Shown: in pieces, positions 10,490 to 21,262 of the stretch
Position numbering within the stretch: position 1 is the stretch's first letter
Layout of the letters: each line of letters starts with the position of its first letter
DNA from: Porpolomopsis calyptriformis
Lineage: Eukaryota > Basidiomycota > Agaricomycetes > Agaricales > Hygrophoraceae
Direction: 5' to 3'
Length of the DNA: 64,000 bases
Assembly (NCBI GenBank): GCA_951640195.1
Contig: OX621169.1
Location: 992,001 to 1,056,000, forward strand
Position numbers and translations under genes: made by a program
Notes under the pieces: generated by a model
Database searches by the model: none
Seen by the model: only the letters and a program-made list of their open reading frames with translations
Told to the model about the DNA's origin: nothing

Positions 10490-13032
10490 ATGGCTTCCGA
10501 GAGCTTTGGCTTCCAGGCTGAGATCAGCCAGTTGCTTGACTTGATCATCAGTAAGTTTGGCTGGCTCCACATTTGCCATAATAACACTGATCATCATCAC
10601 TCAGACACTTTCTATTCCAACAAGGAAATCTTCCTTCGTGAATTGATTTCTAACGGATCCGACGCCCTTGACAAAATTCGCTATGAGTCGCTCACCAATC
10701 CATCTGTACTGGAAACCGAAAAGGAGCTCTACATTCGCATCATCCCCGACAAAGAAAACAAATGTCTTGTGATTCGTGACACTGGTATCGGTATGACCAA
10801 ACCCGACATGGTCAACAACCTCGGTACCATCGCCAAGTCTGGCACAAAAGTGCGTACATTAATCCATGTCTTTTTTTTTCTTCTTTTTTTCGACACTCAT
10901 CAATTTCTTTCCAGGGTTTCATGGAGGCCCTGAGCTCAGGCGCAGATATCTCCATGATCGGTCAATTCGGTGTCGGCTTCTACTCTGCGTATCTCGTCGC
11001 TGAACGTGTTCAAGTCATCTCCAAACATAACGATGACGAGCAGTACATTTGGGAGTCTGCCGCCGGTGGTACTTTCACCATCACTCCCGATGCTGTCAAC
11101 ACGTCGCTAGGCCGTGGTACCGAGATTCGCCTGTTCCTCAAGGAGGATCAGCTCGAGTACTTGGAGGAGAAGAAAATCAAGGAGATCGTCAAGAAACATT
11201 CCGAGTTCATTTCTTACCCCATCCAGCTCGCCGTGACCAAGGAGGTTGAGAAGGTTGGCTTTTTTTCCTCTCTTAGATGTGTTGTACAGAATCGAGCCTT
11301 TTTGTTGCAGGAAGTTGAAGATGACGAGCCAGAGGAAGCTAAGCCAGAGGAAGCCAAGGACGAGGAAGCCAAGGACGAGGAGGGCAAAAGCAAGATCGAG
11401 GAGGTAGAGGACGAAGAGGACAAGCCAAAGGAGAAGAAGACCAAGAAGATCAAGGAACAGGAAACGAAGAATGAGGAACTGAACAAGACAAAGCCTATCT
11501 GGACCCGCAACCCTTCAGATATCACGACCGAAGAGTACGGTGCATTCTACAAGAGTTTGTCAAACGACTGGGAGGACCACCTCGCTGTGAAACACTTTTC
11601 AGTTGAGGGTCAACTCGAGTTCAAGGCAATCCTGTTCGTTCCCAAACGGTACGAATTCAAAAAGATTCTCTCTACCCTCGTTCACTCATCGATATTTTTT
11701 CATCAGTGCTCCCTTTGATCTGTTCGAGTCCAAGAAGAAACGCAACAACATCAAGCTATATGTTCGCCGGGTGTTCATCATGGATGACTGCGAGGACATT
11801 ATCCCCGAGTACCTCAATTTCGTCAAGGGGATTGTTGATTCTGAAGATTTGCCGCTCAATATCTCGCGTGAGACATTGCAGCAAAACAAGATCCTGAAAG
11901 TTATCCGGAAGAACATCGTCAAGAAGTGCTTGGATCTGTTCACGGAGATCGCAGAGGACAAGGACAACTTTGTGAAATTCTACGAGGCGTTTGGGAAGAA
12001 CTTGAAGCTCGGAATTCACGAAGACGCCCAGAACCGGAGCAAGCTCGCCGAATTCTTGCGCTTCTACTCCACCAAGACGGCCGATGAGCAAGTTTCACTG
12101 AAAGGTTTGTGGACTACCTAGGAGATTTGTTGTATTTTTGACGATCCCCCTTTAGACTATATTACCCGTATGCCCGAAGTCCAAAAGTCGATTTACTACC
12201 TTACCGGGGAATCGCTCGCCGCGGTGCGGGACTCGCCCTTCCTCGAAGTCCTGAAGAAGAAGGGATTCGAGGTTCTCCTGCTGGTGGACCCGATCGACGA
12301 ATACGCCATCACGCAGCTGAAGGAGTTTGACGGGAAGAAGCTGGTGTGCGTGTCGAAGGAAGGGCTGGAGCTCGAGGAGACGGAGGAGGAGAAGAAGGCG
12401 CGTGAGACGGAGACGACCTCGTTCAGTGATCTGTGCTCGGTGGCGAAGGAGGCGCTCGGGGACAAGGTCGAAAAGGTGGTGGTCTCGAACCGGATCACGG
12501 ACTCTCCCTGCGTGCTTGTCACCGGCCAGTTTGGTTGGTCCTCGAACATGGTGCGGAAGGAGGATTCTGTCTGCCATTCGTTTTAATAATAACCCCCCCT
12601 TATAGGAACGGATCATGAAAGCGCAAGCCCTCCGCGACTCTTCCATGTCGTCGTACATGGCGTCGAAGAAGACGCTGGAGCTGAACCCGACGAACCCGAT
12701 CATCAAGGAGTTGAAGCGCAAGGTGGCGGAGGACAAGGCGGACAAGTCCGTTCGCGACCTGACATATCTGTTGTTCGAGACGGCGCTGCTTACCTCTGGG
12801 TTTGCTTTGGAGGAGCCAACGACGTTTGCGAAACGCATTTATCGCATGGTCTCGTGAGTAAACATGAAAAAAAAAAATTGATAGTGTTTGACGAATTTTT
12901 AATAGGCTTGGTCTTGATGTTGATGATGTTGAGGAGGAAGTAGTTGCGGAGCAGAAAGAGGAGAACGAGGACGAGGACGCTCCTCCTCCATTGGAGGGTA
13001 CCTCTGCGTCGGCGATGGAGGAGATTGATTAA
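10490..13032 (+). CDS. HSP90: Cytosolic Hsp90 chaperone
   Basis: ATP-dependent dimeric chaperone for kinases, receptors and other clients. Starts [19 protein letters not shown]. The GHKL ATPase domain is complete: [20 protein letters not shown] (catalytic E, ATP-site N), [20 protein letters not shown] and [16 protein letters not shown] charged linker of Glu/Lys repeats follows (about 11310-11480), then the middle domain with [31 protein letters not shown] and [20 protein letters not shown], and the C-terminal dimerisation domain. It ends in MEEID, the MEEVD-type TPR-cochaperone tail of cytosolic Hsp90. Seven introns: 10551-10604, 10850-10914, 11254-11310, 11649-11705, about 12107-12155, about 12551-12605 and 12854-12904. 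Codon bias toward C/G-ending codons fits high expression. Confidence 0.97.
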
Positions 13033-13227
13033 TCTGATTTTTAATGGATGCTGTTGAGGTTTTTTTGCTGTGCTTGTTCCTGGTTTAATCGTGTTCTCGA
13101 AAAATAAAAGATCATTAACCAGTACATTCAACGCTAATAGTCCATCGGGGAAACAAGTATTGGTATCAATGATTAAAGTCCATGAGAAAAGTCCTGGGCG
13201 GGGTAAACAAGGCGAAATTAATGTAGC

Positions 13228-14662
13228 CTATAAGAAAATGACGGTGCCCGCGAATAAAGCGAGGAGGAAGCTCAGGGAGGTAACCCAAAATCGAGCGGCG
13301 TCCAGTGGTTGGGTAGTAAGGGAAGAACCCGAGGTGGGTTTGGCGGTGGAGGAACTAGTGGGATGGGAGGAGGTGGCACCGGAACCGGTTGTAGTGGCCG
13401 AGGTGGTAGCGCTTGGCTATGGGGAAGATAGGATGAGAGGGGGGAAAGAGATGAGAAAGAGATGAAAGGACGAACGTCGGGATACAAGAGTGAGCTGGTG
13501 AAGGTCGTGCACGAGGAAGTAGCGGGTATGACGGGGTTTCCGCCCGGGGGTTGTTGGTTATCGCCGAGGCAGGAGGTGAACTCGTTAGGGGCGTATGAGG
13601 CAGGCATGTTGAAGAAGCATCCTTGGGTGTCGAAGATGTTCTGGCAGTAGTCTGGTTGGGTTACGGTCGGGTCGCAGGCCTTGATGCAGAAGGTGTTGCT
13701 CCCGATGAAACTGAATTTGAAAATGAGAGAAGGAAAGGGGCGGGGGGGGGAGAGGAAGTGGGGACGTACTTGCTCCAGTTCTTGACTTGAATGATAGTGG
13801 AGTTGTTTGTGGAGGAAGGGAGATTGTTTGAAAAGACGAGTCCGCCGAGTGGATTGCCGGCCTGTGTGGGAAGAATGAGTGAGGGGTGGAGGGGGGATGG
13901 GAAGAAAGTCGAACGAGGTCGGCGCCATGGGGATCAAGTTCGCCCTAGAGAGGAATCAGTTAGAAAATGGGGAGGATTAGTGGATGACTGACTCCAGAGT
14001 CGGTGGCAGTAAGGCCGATGCCAGTCTGGTTGAGGAGACCGGTGAGTTGGATGTATCCGGGCGCTTTGATAAATTGGCTGATGAAGTATAATTAGAGTGA
14101 GTGAAGGGCTGCGGGTTGCAGGTACGGACACGGCTGTGAGAGTGCCAGGGGGGATGAGGCGGGTGCCATGGCCTGGCTTGGTGCAATAGGCTACAACGAC
14201 GGCCTCGATGTCACCGACGAGACCGTTGGGTTTTGGAGAACCCCAAATACAAAAGTCTGTGTGGGGTGTGAGTGGTGTGTTTGGGTAGAAGGGATAGAAT
14301 ACGACCGTCTATAGAGTTGACAAACATGGTCTGGCATTGGGACTGCGGACCCTCCTGTAGAGTGGTGAGCGTGTGAATGAGAATTGGAGTGGAATAAGTA
14401 CGGTGGTAGAGTTGCATATATTGTAGCCTGACTGAGGGCCGCGGCCTACCGCGAAAGGGTTGACCTGCTCTGGCTACAGAAGGGGTTAGTGAAATGATGA
14501 AAATGGGAAATAGCATACGAGATTAGGGTATGTGAAAGAGTATTGAGTGAGTGGAAGTGGACTATTCCCGAGAGATGTTTGAGTTGGCGACGGAGGGGGA
14601 GTAGTCGTAGCACCAAATACATAATTTAATTGAAAAAGAGTGAAAAAGATGATGTTGATCAT
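13228..14662 (-). CDS. Secreted GPI-anchored 'macrofage activating glycoprotein'-like protein
   Basis: Probable cell-surface glycoprotein of a family frequent in mushroom genomes and annotated by that name; no enzymatic role is known to me. It begins MINIIFFTLFQLNYVFGA, a signal peptide, then PLTQYSFTYPNL, EGPQSQCQTMFVNSIDDFC, a DIEAVVVAYCTKPGHGTRLI block, ITNQTGIGLTATDSG-like and GGLVFSNNLPSTNNSTII segments, then SNTFCIKACDPTVTQPDYCQ and NIFDTQGCFFNMPASY. Many paired Cys and N-x-S/T sites fit secretion. After an intron (about 13420-13488) the last exon is Ser/Thr-rich (ATTSATTTGSGATSS) and ends in a hydrophobic tail FWVTSLSFLLALFAGTVIFL followed by TAG at 13228-13230, a GPI-attachment signal. 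Several further introns are present (about six in all). Confidence 0.75.
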
Positions 14663-14895
14663 CGTTAAGTGAGAGAATTAATAATCATTCCATTGTTCAC
14701 TTTCTTTATTTCTCTTTAAATAATTTTCTCTTTCAATTTTCTCTTTCTCTGTAAATCCCTCTTATTTATCCTCATGGTACCTCTCATCCCCCTCAACTCA
14801 CCCACCCTTCTCACTCTTTCGCAGTCCATCCACCCAATTCCTCCTCTTTTGTCTCCTATCCAGCTTCACCCTAGACCTCTCCGTTCTCAACCAGT

Positions 14896-15369
14896 ATGTA
14901 CCTCCCTCGTCGTCTTGTCGTCTCATCGTCTCATCTTTCCAAGACCCCCAAATCCCGTCCCAGACGCGTCTCCCCTCCCGCCCAGCACAGGCGCCGACGC
15001 CACTGCCAGCGCGACTGTCACTTTGAAACCGTCGGCGCGGCCCACTTTTTCGACCAGATTCCCTGGATCTCAGCGATGGAAAACGCCAATTTTCAGCACC
15101 ATCGTGATATCGCCGATCTATCTCAGCTCGACCCTCTCCCTTCAAGTTCCGGTCCCGTCCGCCGTCGAAAGACCTCCCCGCGTTCAAATCCCCTCGCCTC
15201 CCCTAAAGACCTCCCCTTCCCAGCCCCGCCCCAGCCCGCTTCCAATCCTCAAACTCCACTTTCCAACCTCTCGCTCGCCACTGTACGCTTCAACCACCTC
15301 ATCCCCGTCTTTTCTCCCACAGACTCTCTCAATCGCGACTTTATCCGCAACATCTTTGACACTGACTGA
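14896..15369 (+). CDS. Doubtful hypothetical protein, frame possibly interrupted
   Basis: An open frame of 157 codons starting MYLPRRLVV, rich in Pro, Ser and Arg, with no recognised domain. The part from GAAHFFDQIPWISAMENANF to SLNRDFIRNIFDTD has coding-like composition. An in-frame TGA at 15367-15369 is followed, in the same frame, by about 55 further plausible codons (SYRFRLDPHDPSTHIDIYNR and on to a TAA near 15558). Overlapping open frames on both strands (14774-15436 plus; 14798-15187 minus) are equally long, and a possible 40-bp intron (about 15286-15325) would change the frame. I cannot decide the structure; a real but mis-read gene, a pseudogene and chance are all possible. Confidence 0.25.
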   Translation: MYLPRRLVVSSSHLSKTPKSRPRRVSPPAQHRRRRHCQRDCHFETVGAAHFFDQIPWISAMENANFQHHRDIADLSQLDPLPSSSGPVRRRKTSPRSNPLASPKDLPFPAPPQPASNPQTPLSNLSLATVRFNHLIPVFSPTDSLNRDFIRNIFDTD

Positions 15370-15790
15370 AACCCTCTTGGCCCCCGCGCATCTTATCGCT
15401 TTCGCCTTGATCCCCACGACCCATCGACGCATATAGATATATATAACCGACTCTTTAACAACCCCCGCCATCTATCTAAATTTAACGCTTATTTCGAGTC
15501 GACAACGACCACCACGATTTGTATCCTTGCCCCTGCGCGTCATTTAATGATTTTTTAATCATCGGCCTCTCTCGTTCACTCGCCGTCCCCCCCCCGCTTG
15601 GCCTCGCTGTTTTATCCTTACTTAAACCACGGCATAACGCTTATATATCATAACCGAATCTACTGAAATCCACCGTACGTATGTTACCACTTTGGTCTTC
15701 TGCCGTAGCTCTAAATTTTCGATGTAATACATTTGGTGTTTGCTCCGGCATCTGAATGTTGTCTTGTTACCATCAAGGGTAAAAATTAAC
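15370..15790. other. Intergenic stretch downstream of the doubtful gene
   Basis: AT-richer sequence with a short ATATAGATATATATA run near 15430 and a C-run at about 15589-15597. No further gene is supported. The five A residues at 15781-15785 act as the pol III terminator (T5 on the minus strand) of the adjacent tRNA. Confidence 0.4.
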
Positions 15791-15873
15791 TGCCCCGGAG
15801 AGGCTCGAACTCTCGACCTTCCGATCGCATCATATGTAACAGTCGGACGCTGTGACCAACTCAGCCACGGGGC
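15791..15873 (-). tRNA. tRNA-Asn (GTT), second copy with a different intron
   Basis: The mature parts are identical to the gene at 9173-9256: same acceptor stem, D arm, T arm and GTT anticodon. The intron after position 37 is 11 nt (CATATGATGCG) instead of 12. Flanks are unrelated, so this is an old gene duplicate rather than a recent block copy. A T5 terminator follows on the minus strand. Confidence 0.88.
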
Positions 15874-15969
15874 ATATCCCGAATGGGCGTAAGTTGGTCA
15901 CTATTCACAAGATTTATATCGTTTTGGTCACACCACTACTAACCTCTGTGCTTTTGAAAAGGTGCAATC

Positions 15970-16440
15970 ATGAATCAAATCAAGGTCGACATCTCCGATG
16001 GCATCGCTACCATAACCCTCAATCGCCCCCGGTCCCTTAACGCTCTCACACCCGGAGGTCCGTTTTACCGTCATCCTTACTCCACCAGCTTACATTCTCT
16101 CAGACTACGATCTCTTAGCGACTTCTTTGAGAACGATCGACGCCCGGGAAGATGTCCTAGTCACCTTGTTACAAGGTATGTTTGATCTCTGCGTCAAACC
16201 CACCCCGTTGTTCACCATCACAAAGCTACAGGCAAATGGTTTTGCGCGTGAGTCATCTCCTCATCTCGTAAAATACTTATCATAGCTCTTCCCGAAAGCG
16301 GGACCGATGTCAAAGTGAAAACGGACAAGGTCGAAAGCCAAACCACCCGACAAGCCTTTCTCAACTTGGTCTCCCGCACCGCCACGGACTGCAGTCGAGC
16401 TGTGAGTCATTTCTTCCAACAACCCTTCCGATCATTTCCG

Positions 16441-16475
<35 letters not shown>

Positions 16476-17273
16476 ATACTCCCATCGCAAAATTCTCGTA
16501 GCCGCCCTCAACGGCCCCGTCTTGGGTAATCTATCCCACTTCCAAATCTATATTTTTCATCATACCCACCCTTCTTCACTCAAGGTATTACCGCAGGTTT
16601 GTCCGTGTCCCACCCAAACCCATCTCCATCGCACTTAACCCCAACTCTCGAGCCTTCCTCGGGTACTTTGACTTTATTTATTGCATGCCAAACGCGTGGC
16701 TCTCAACCCCGTTCACCTTCCTCGGTCAGTCCCGGTACCGAAACCGATAACCGATCGTTTATAATTCACACAGGCCTCGTCGCCGAAGGAGGTGCCAGCG
16801 TCAGTTTTGTCAATCGGAGTAAGCAATCTCTTTTTTCTCTCGTTTTCCCAGCGTTCACAACCCCCGTCCGTTGGGCCAAGTGGGTATCGCCAAGGCAAAC
16901 GAAGTTCTTCTCTGGGGTAAAAAACAAGACGCGGATCAGCTTCTCGCCTCTGGATTCGTAAAGTACGCCCGTCTACCATTGTAAACATCCCTATACGACC
17001 CCCCCCCCTCTCTCTAGCAAAATATTCCCAATTCAATCGACGGACGCGTTCCACGCCACCATCCGGAACCATCTTCTCGCCGAATTGGACGGTCTCGATC
17101 CAACCGCCCTCCTCATCTCCAAGAGACTCATCCGCGCCGGTCTCACAGACAAAAACGACCCTGATCTAGTCAACCTCAGGGAGAGCTACGAGCAGGCGGA
17201 AAGGTTCGTGAGTGGTATCCCCATACTCCGCTTCGATAAACTAGCCCGGAAGGAGATTAAACACAAACTATAA
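15970..17273 (+). CDS. Peroxisomal enoyl-CoA hydratase/isomerase
   Basis: Crotonase-fold enzyme, probably a delta3-delta2 enoyl-CoA isomerase of the Eci1/Dci1 kind serving beta-oxidation of unsaturated fatty acids. It starts MNQIKVDISDGIATITLNRP, with SLNALTP; spliced exons then give DYDLLATSLRTIDAREDVLV, GKWFCALPESGTDVKVK (first oxyanion-hole region), KILVAALNGPVLG, FIYCMPNAWLSTPFTFLGLV, VAEGGASVSFVNR (second oxyanion region with the hydratase/isomerase Glu-Gly-Gly) and a C-terminal helix LLISKRLIRAGLTDKNDPDL. The last residues are HKL, a variant type 1 peroxisomal signal of the kind found on the yeast Eci1 and Dci1 enzymes. About seven introns occur. The distinction between isomerase and hydratase cannot be made from motifs alone. 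Confidence 0.75.
16441..16472 (+). repeat. Uninterrupted run of 32 A at a 3' splice site
   Basis: The homopolymer fills the 3' half of an intron of the enoyl-CoA hydratase/isomerase gene and abuts its inferred acceptor (AAG at 16472-16474 before LYSHRKILV). Confidence 0.9.
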
Positions 17274-17337
17274 AGCGAAAAAAATTTCGAATTTGGCTTT
17301 TTTCTCCGGGAGGAGTATGTAACAAGAGATATTTTTA

Positions 17338-17717
17338 TTATTTTGACGCAGCCCACACATTTCGGAGAACTGAAAAAACATTCTTCAAAAAAAAAAAGAC
17401 ATTGATATAAACGCATTAAGCACTCACGTCCTTCCTTCGTAGCCAACCGGTTAATAGAATCATCGCTCTCGCCCTGCGATCGCACCTGTCCGCACAGCGC
17501 AAACGTGGTCGAAGTGCCCAACGCTCGGCCGTTCTCGTCCACGTCGGCGATACTGATCTGCACAGAGGCATGATCTTTCGATGTTATGAGCCGGTCTTTG
17601 GGGGGGGGGGACGACGGTTTGCGTTTCTGAAAAAATTCATCTAGAGAACAACTTACTGGTTGCCGCACATTTGCGGGGAACATACAGATCGACGAGAATA
17701 CCCTGATCGTTTTCCAT
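17338..17717 (-). CDS. RPS21: 40S ribosomal protein S21 (eS21)
   Basis: Small-subunit ribosomal protein. Exon 1 encodes MENDQGILVDLYVPRKCAAT; exon 2 RLITSKDHASVQISIADVDE followed by NGRALGTSTTFALCGQVRSQ and GESDDSINRLATKEG; the last exon GLLRNVWAASK-TAA. This is the full eS21 domain, about 87 residues, the expected size, with the fungal-type LLRNVW ending. Intron 1 has an 11-C run (17600-17610 on the plus strand reads G) just before its acceptor; intron 2 has a GTGAGT donor near 17427 and ends at about 17370. It lies 64 bp from the convergent enoyl-CoA gene. Confidence 0.95.
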
Positions 17718-17898
17718 TGGTGGTGGTGCTTGGATGGATGGATTCAAAACTGTACAGTTCCACGTGAATGATATGGATCACGTGTTTACAAAAGATGCCG
17801 TCAACACGCTTTCATGAGGGTAGCGTGATATATCGATTACATGGTATGCGCAATGCGGACGTTGTTAATACACACACATACACACCTTTCTCTTTGCT

Positions 17899-20800
17899 TT
17901 ACCGTCCAGCTTTCAACAACTCTCTAAGATTATCGCTTACGATTGACGTCAACCTTGATTCAGCAGCGCTCGTCGGCGCAACAACCGCGTTCCCGCGACG
18001 GCGAAGTGCGCCTTTCACCGCTGCCCTGTCCTCGGCCTGTCTGCGGTCAATGTCCGCGACAAGCTGGGCAAAGGACAGGAACAGCACTTCGGCTTGAGCG
18101 AGTGTCGTGTCGAGTTCGATCGTCATGCTGAGGTCATTGCAATACTGCAACCACAAGTCAGACATTCCAAAACTCGGGTCGATTTAATAATAATAAAATT
18201 TGCCAACCTTGAGTATTTCATCAAACTGGAGGAATGATAATCCATGAGAAACAAATCATTCCGGCAACCGACACTCCTCATGAAGAGCTTACCTCGACCA
18301 AGTATCTCAGGATGACATCTCTATGGGACTCCAGCACGGCGAGGGCAACAAACAGGACGAATTGGTTACTGTAGTAGTCTGTCCACAACACTTCCCATAG
18401 TTTCAAGATATCCTCAAACGGAAACTCTCGTTTGAATGCAATCAATACCCATCTAGAAAAGATCATCAGTCGATGTCATGTTATTTTTTTCGTAAACATA
18501 CCGGAAACAGAAGAAAAGATTCAGTCCCTCTATTTTCTCTGCCAGAGCGGGCGGGCGTAATCAATCAGGCCCATCAGTCACACAGCCAAGGCCAGATACA
18601 CGGGGCACGCACCTAGATGTCTGTACAACTCAGGGTCGACAACACCGATAAGTTGTTGCAAAGTCAGTAGCTGTTTCTTCATCCCGCTTTGATCGCGCAA
18701 GAAGTTCTGTTTCTGCAGCCGACACGAGATCGCTCACTTCTTTACACCCCACTCACGAGGAAACAAGACGAGACATACCATCCGGTTCATCACCTCTACA
18801 AAACACCAAAATGTCAACTCCTCGTCAGTGCCCATGACGACGTAGATCGGAGCACACAAATCCGACATCCCCTGTACGTATCCTTTTATTTCCAATCAGC
18901 ACGAACAGCCGTAAATCGACCTTGTAAAAATCACGAACCAAGTTCTTTCTCGTAAAAGTTATAGGTAAGTAAGATGCCCGCCAGCCGGTCGATGTGTTCA
19001 TTACTCGGCGACTGCGCGCCGATGTCAGCCATGTTAGGCGATATGATGGAGTAGCGCTTGTGCATCTCCTTTTCGTCGTCAACAGCGGCGGATTCCGAAA
19101 TTGGCGGTGGTGAATTAGCGAAGAGTGGCTGGTTTCGGTCGGTGCGGCGACAGTCGACGTCGATTCGGTGACGTTCCTGGAATACAGGTAAAGGCTCTGA
19201 GTACAATAGCTCCTAAAGAATCGCGTTCTCTGACCTCTAGTACATCAGAACGGTCGAAAACATCTGGCACTCCGCACCATTCATTTTTTACATCTTGGTA
19301 ACGCTTCCTGGACATCACATTAATTTTGATACGAATTCTTCAACAGAGGACACCCACCGTTTGATCTCCCATCTCTGGTTTCTCTCTTCGGTGGTTACAT
19401 CCCACTCATAGACTCCCAACAAGAAAGCCCACACGGTTTGTCTTATCGTTCCCTCAGGACTCACCCCCCTTCTAAACACTTCCCTCTTCACCTCTTCAAA
19501 GCTCACATTAGGCCGCCCATCCCTCTCAAACAACCCGTCCCAAGTCTGTGTGTCGACAGGATGCAATGGATCCCTTGAGGGTTTCGGCGTGGGGAGATTC
19601 GCAGTCGAATGCAATAGCTCGAATATACCCAAGGAGGATGTTTCCTCGGCTAAATCGGGCGAAGACGAAGACGGGAACGCCTGAGCTTCGCGTCGCCGGG
19701 CACGTTCGCCTTCCTCTGCCACGATGCGCGCCCAACGAGCGAGATACACTCGCGCACTTTCAAATTCACCCACGCCACCTTTTTCTACCCAGCTGCCCCA
19801 TTCCCACTCGCCGTCCGCGTTGACAAGGCTCTTGACTGGGTCGGGTAGATGTGGGAGTATCGGTTTTGCGAGGGGATGAGACAAGATGTTTTGCGCAGCG
19901 TGGCGCGTGGCTCGGGTAATGTTCGAGAACGACTGCAGAAGGGCGAGGCGCGCCTGGGATGACGACGGAGAAGGAATGGTTGAAGGAGGCGATAGAGACC
20001 GGTGGAGAATAGACGAGCGGCTTGAATAGGGGTTGGTGATTGCAGGAGATGACAAAGGTCGAGGCCTACGGTGTGCTGGGATGGGTGAATGGGTGTTGAA
20101 AAAGGAAGATTGGGAGAGGATATCGTCAACCGCATCATCTTCAAATATTTGAGTGGAGTGAGTCTCAACGTCTGCGCGCGAGGGATCGACCAAGAACAAG
20201 GAAGGTTGTAATGTGGATCGGAGTATGTAGGCGTACGACCGCAAGCGAACCAACAGGTCTTCGCCGCCCCAGGAGATTCCCGTCTTGGCAGGTTGGGAAG
20301 ATGACGAAGGGGGTGGAGGATACGTGGTTGCGACATGCCGCGTGCTGTTGTTACGAGAGAGCTTTGGCGACGGAGCGTGGTATGACCGGGATTCGTCGTC
20401 ATGAAAGTGGAGGGTGGGGAGTGTGTCTCCGTTGATGAGGTTAATTCCAACAGACCCGTCTGTTAAAGATTGATTCGATGCTGCAATACAGGTGATGAAA
20501 TGAGACACTTACACCATGAAGACAGAGTCGGCGAGTGAACTACCAATGAGTATATGGAGCTCAACGGTACAGAGAACGCGTAAGACTCAGGTCTGTGAGT
20601 CGGAAGATCAATCAGGACCACATCTAGGAGAATTAATGTAGCAGGTTGAACATAGAAAGGCACAATGACACACACCCTCATCCTCTTCGTCCAGAACGGT
20701 TTTCTCCTCGATCTTGACAAACTTTTCCCACTCAGTCGTTCCCCTCTCGTGTAACAGGGACTCTGGGATCCAGGCAAGCAGATAGATAGGATTGACTGCC

Positions 20801-21137
20801 TCCTTCAGTTCATTGGTCAGTGCACCGGGAATAGATAATAGCAACTGTACAGACCCGTTTCACGAGAGAGACAAAACCAGGAATGTTGTCTCTGGCATAA
20901 GCAGTCGGATTTACATACACCTTGGACTTGCTGTACACAAGTCGATACTTGTCCTCTTCCGGGTAAGTAGGGGATTTGGGAGATTCGGCGGATTTGGAAG
21001 GAAAAGAGAGGCGTTCAATGCCAACCATGGAGCCGTCCTTGATGGAATGGGTGTTTGAGTGAATGAAGTGAGAGGGCTTACGAAGGACGCACTGAGATGG
21101 TAGATAGAGAACCGTAGGATTCAACGTCTTCAACCAT
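17899..21137 (-). CDS. GYP7: Gyp7-type TBC domain Rab GTPase-activating protein
   Basis: GAP for Ypt7/Rab7-like GTPases, acting in endosome-vacuole traffic. Start MVEDVESYGSLSTI at 21137; the N-terminal part has SKSKVYVNPTAYARDNIPGF, as in Gyp7/TBC1D15. A long Ser/Pro-rich linker with PLAKPILPHLPDPVKSLVN occupies 19315-20508. The TBC domain begins GTIRQTVWAFLLGVYEWD, continues with the arginine-finger motif IDVDCRRTDR, LTYNFYEKELGYVQGMSDLC (glutamine finger YVQG), FWCFVEVMNRM, then LNLFFCFRWVLIAFKREFPF and LWEVLWTDYYSNQFVLFVAL. Both catalytic residues are therefore present. It ends NLRELLKAGR with the stop at 17899. About nine short introns split the domain; boundaries in 18170-19330 are approximate. 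Confidence 0.87.
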
Positions 21138-21262
21138 CAAGAAAATCGCTCTCCTAAGTACGCCGTGGGTCAAAGGCTGCGGCTGCGGCCACTAAGACCA
21201 CTTTAATTATGGATGTTTTCCGCAAGAAACGCACATGAGCTGGGCCCTCCCACGGCTCTCGC

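Noticed and set aside
13272..13937. 221-codon minus-strand frame with a Pro-rich end
   Set aside because: It mixes real exons and unspliced introns of the GPI-anchored glycoprotein gene; the Pro-rich tail is the wrong frame of the Ser/Thr stalk.
14774..15436. 220-codon plus-strand open frame beginning MVPLIPLNSPTLL
   Set aside because: Composition is Ser/Pro/Leu-rich, as expected for a shifted reading of a Pro/Ser/Arg-coding stretch, and other frames here are as good; not called as a separate gene.
17601..17610. G-run as a regulatory quadruplex
   Set aside because: A single homopolymer inside RPS21 intron 1, read as a C-rich pyrimidine tract on the coding strand; fits a splice acceptor.
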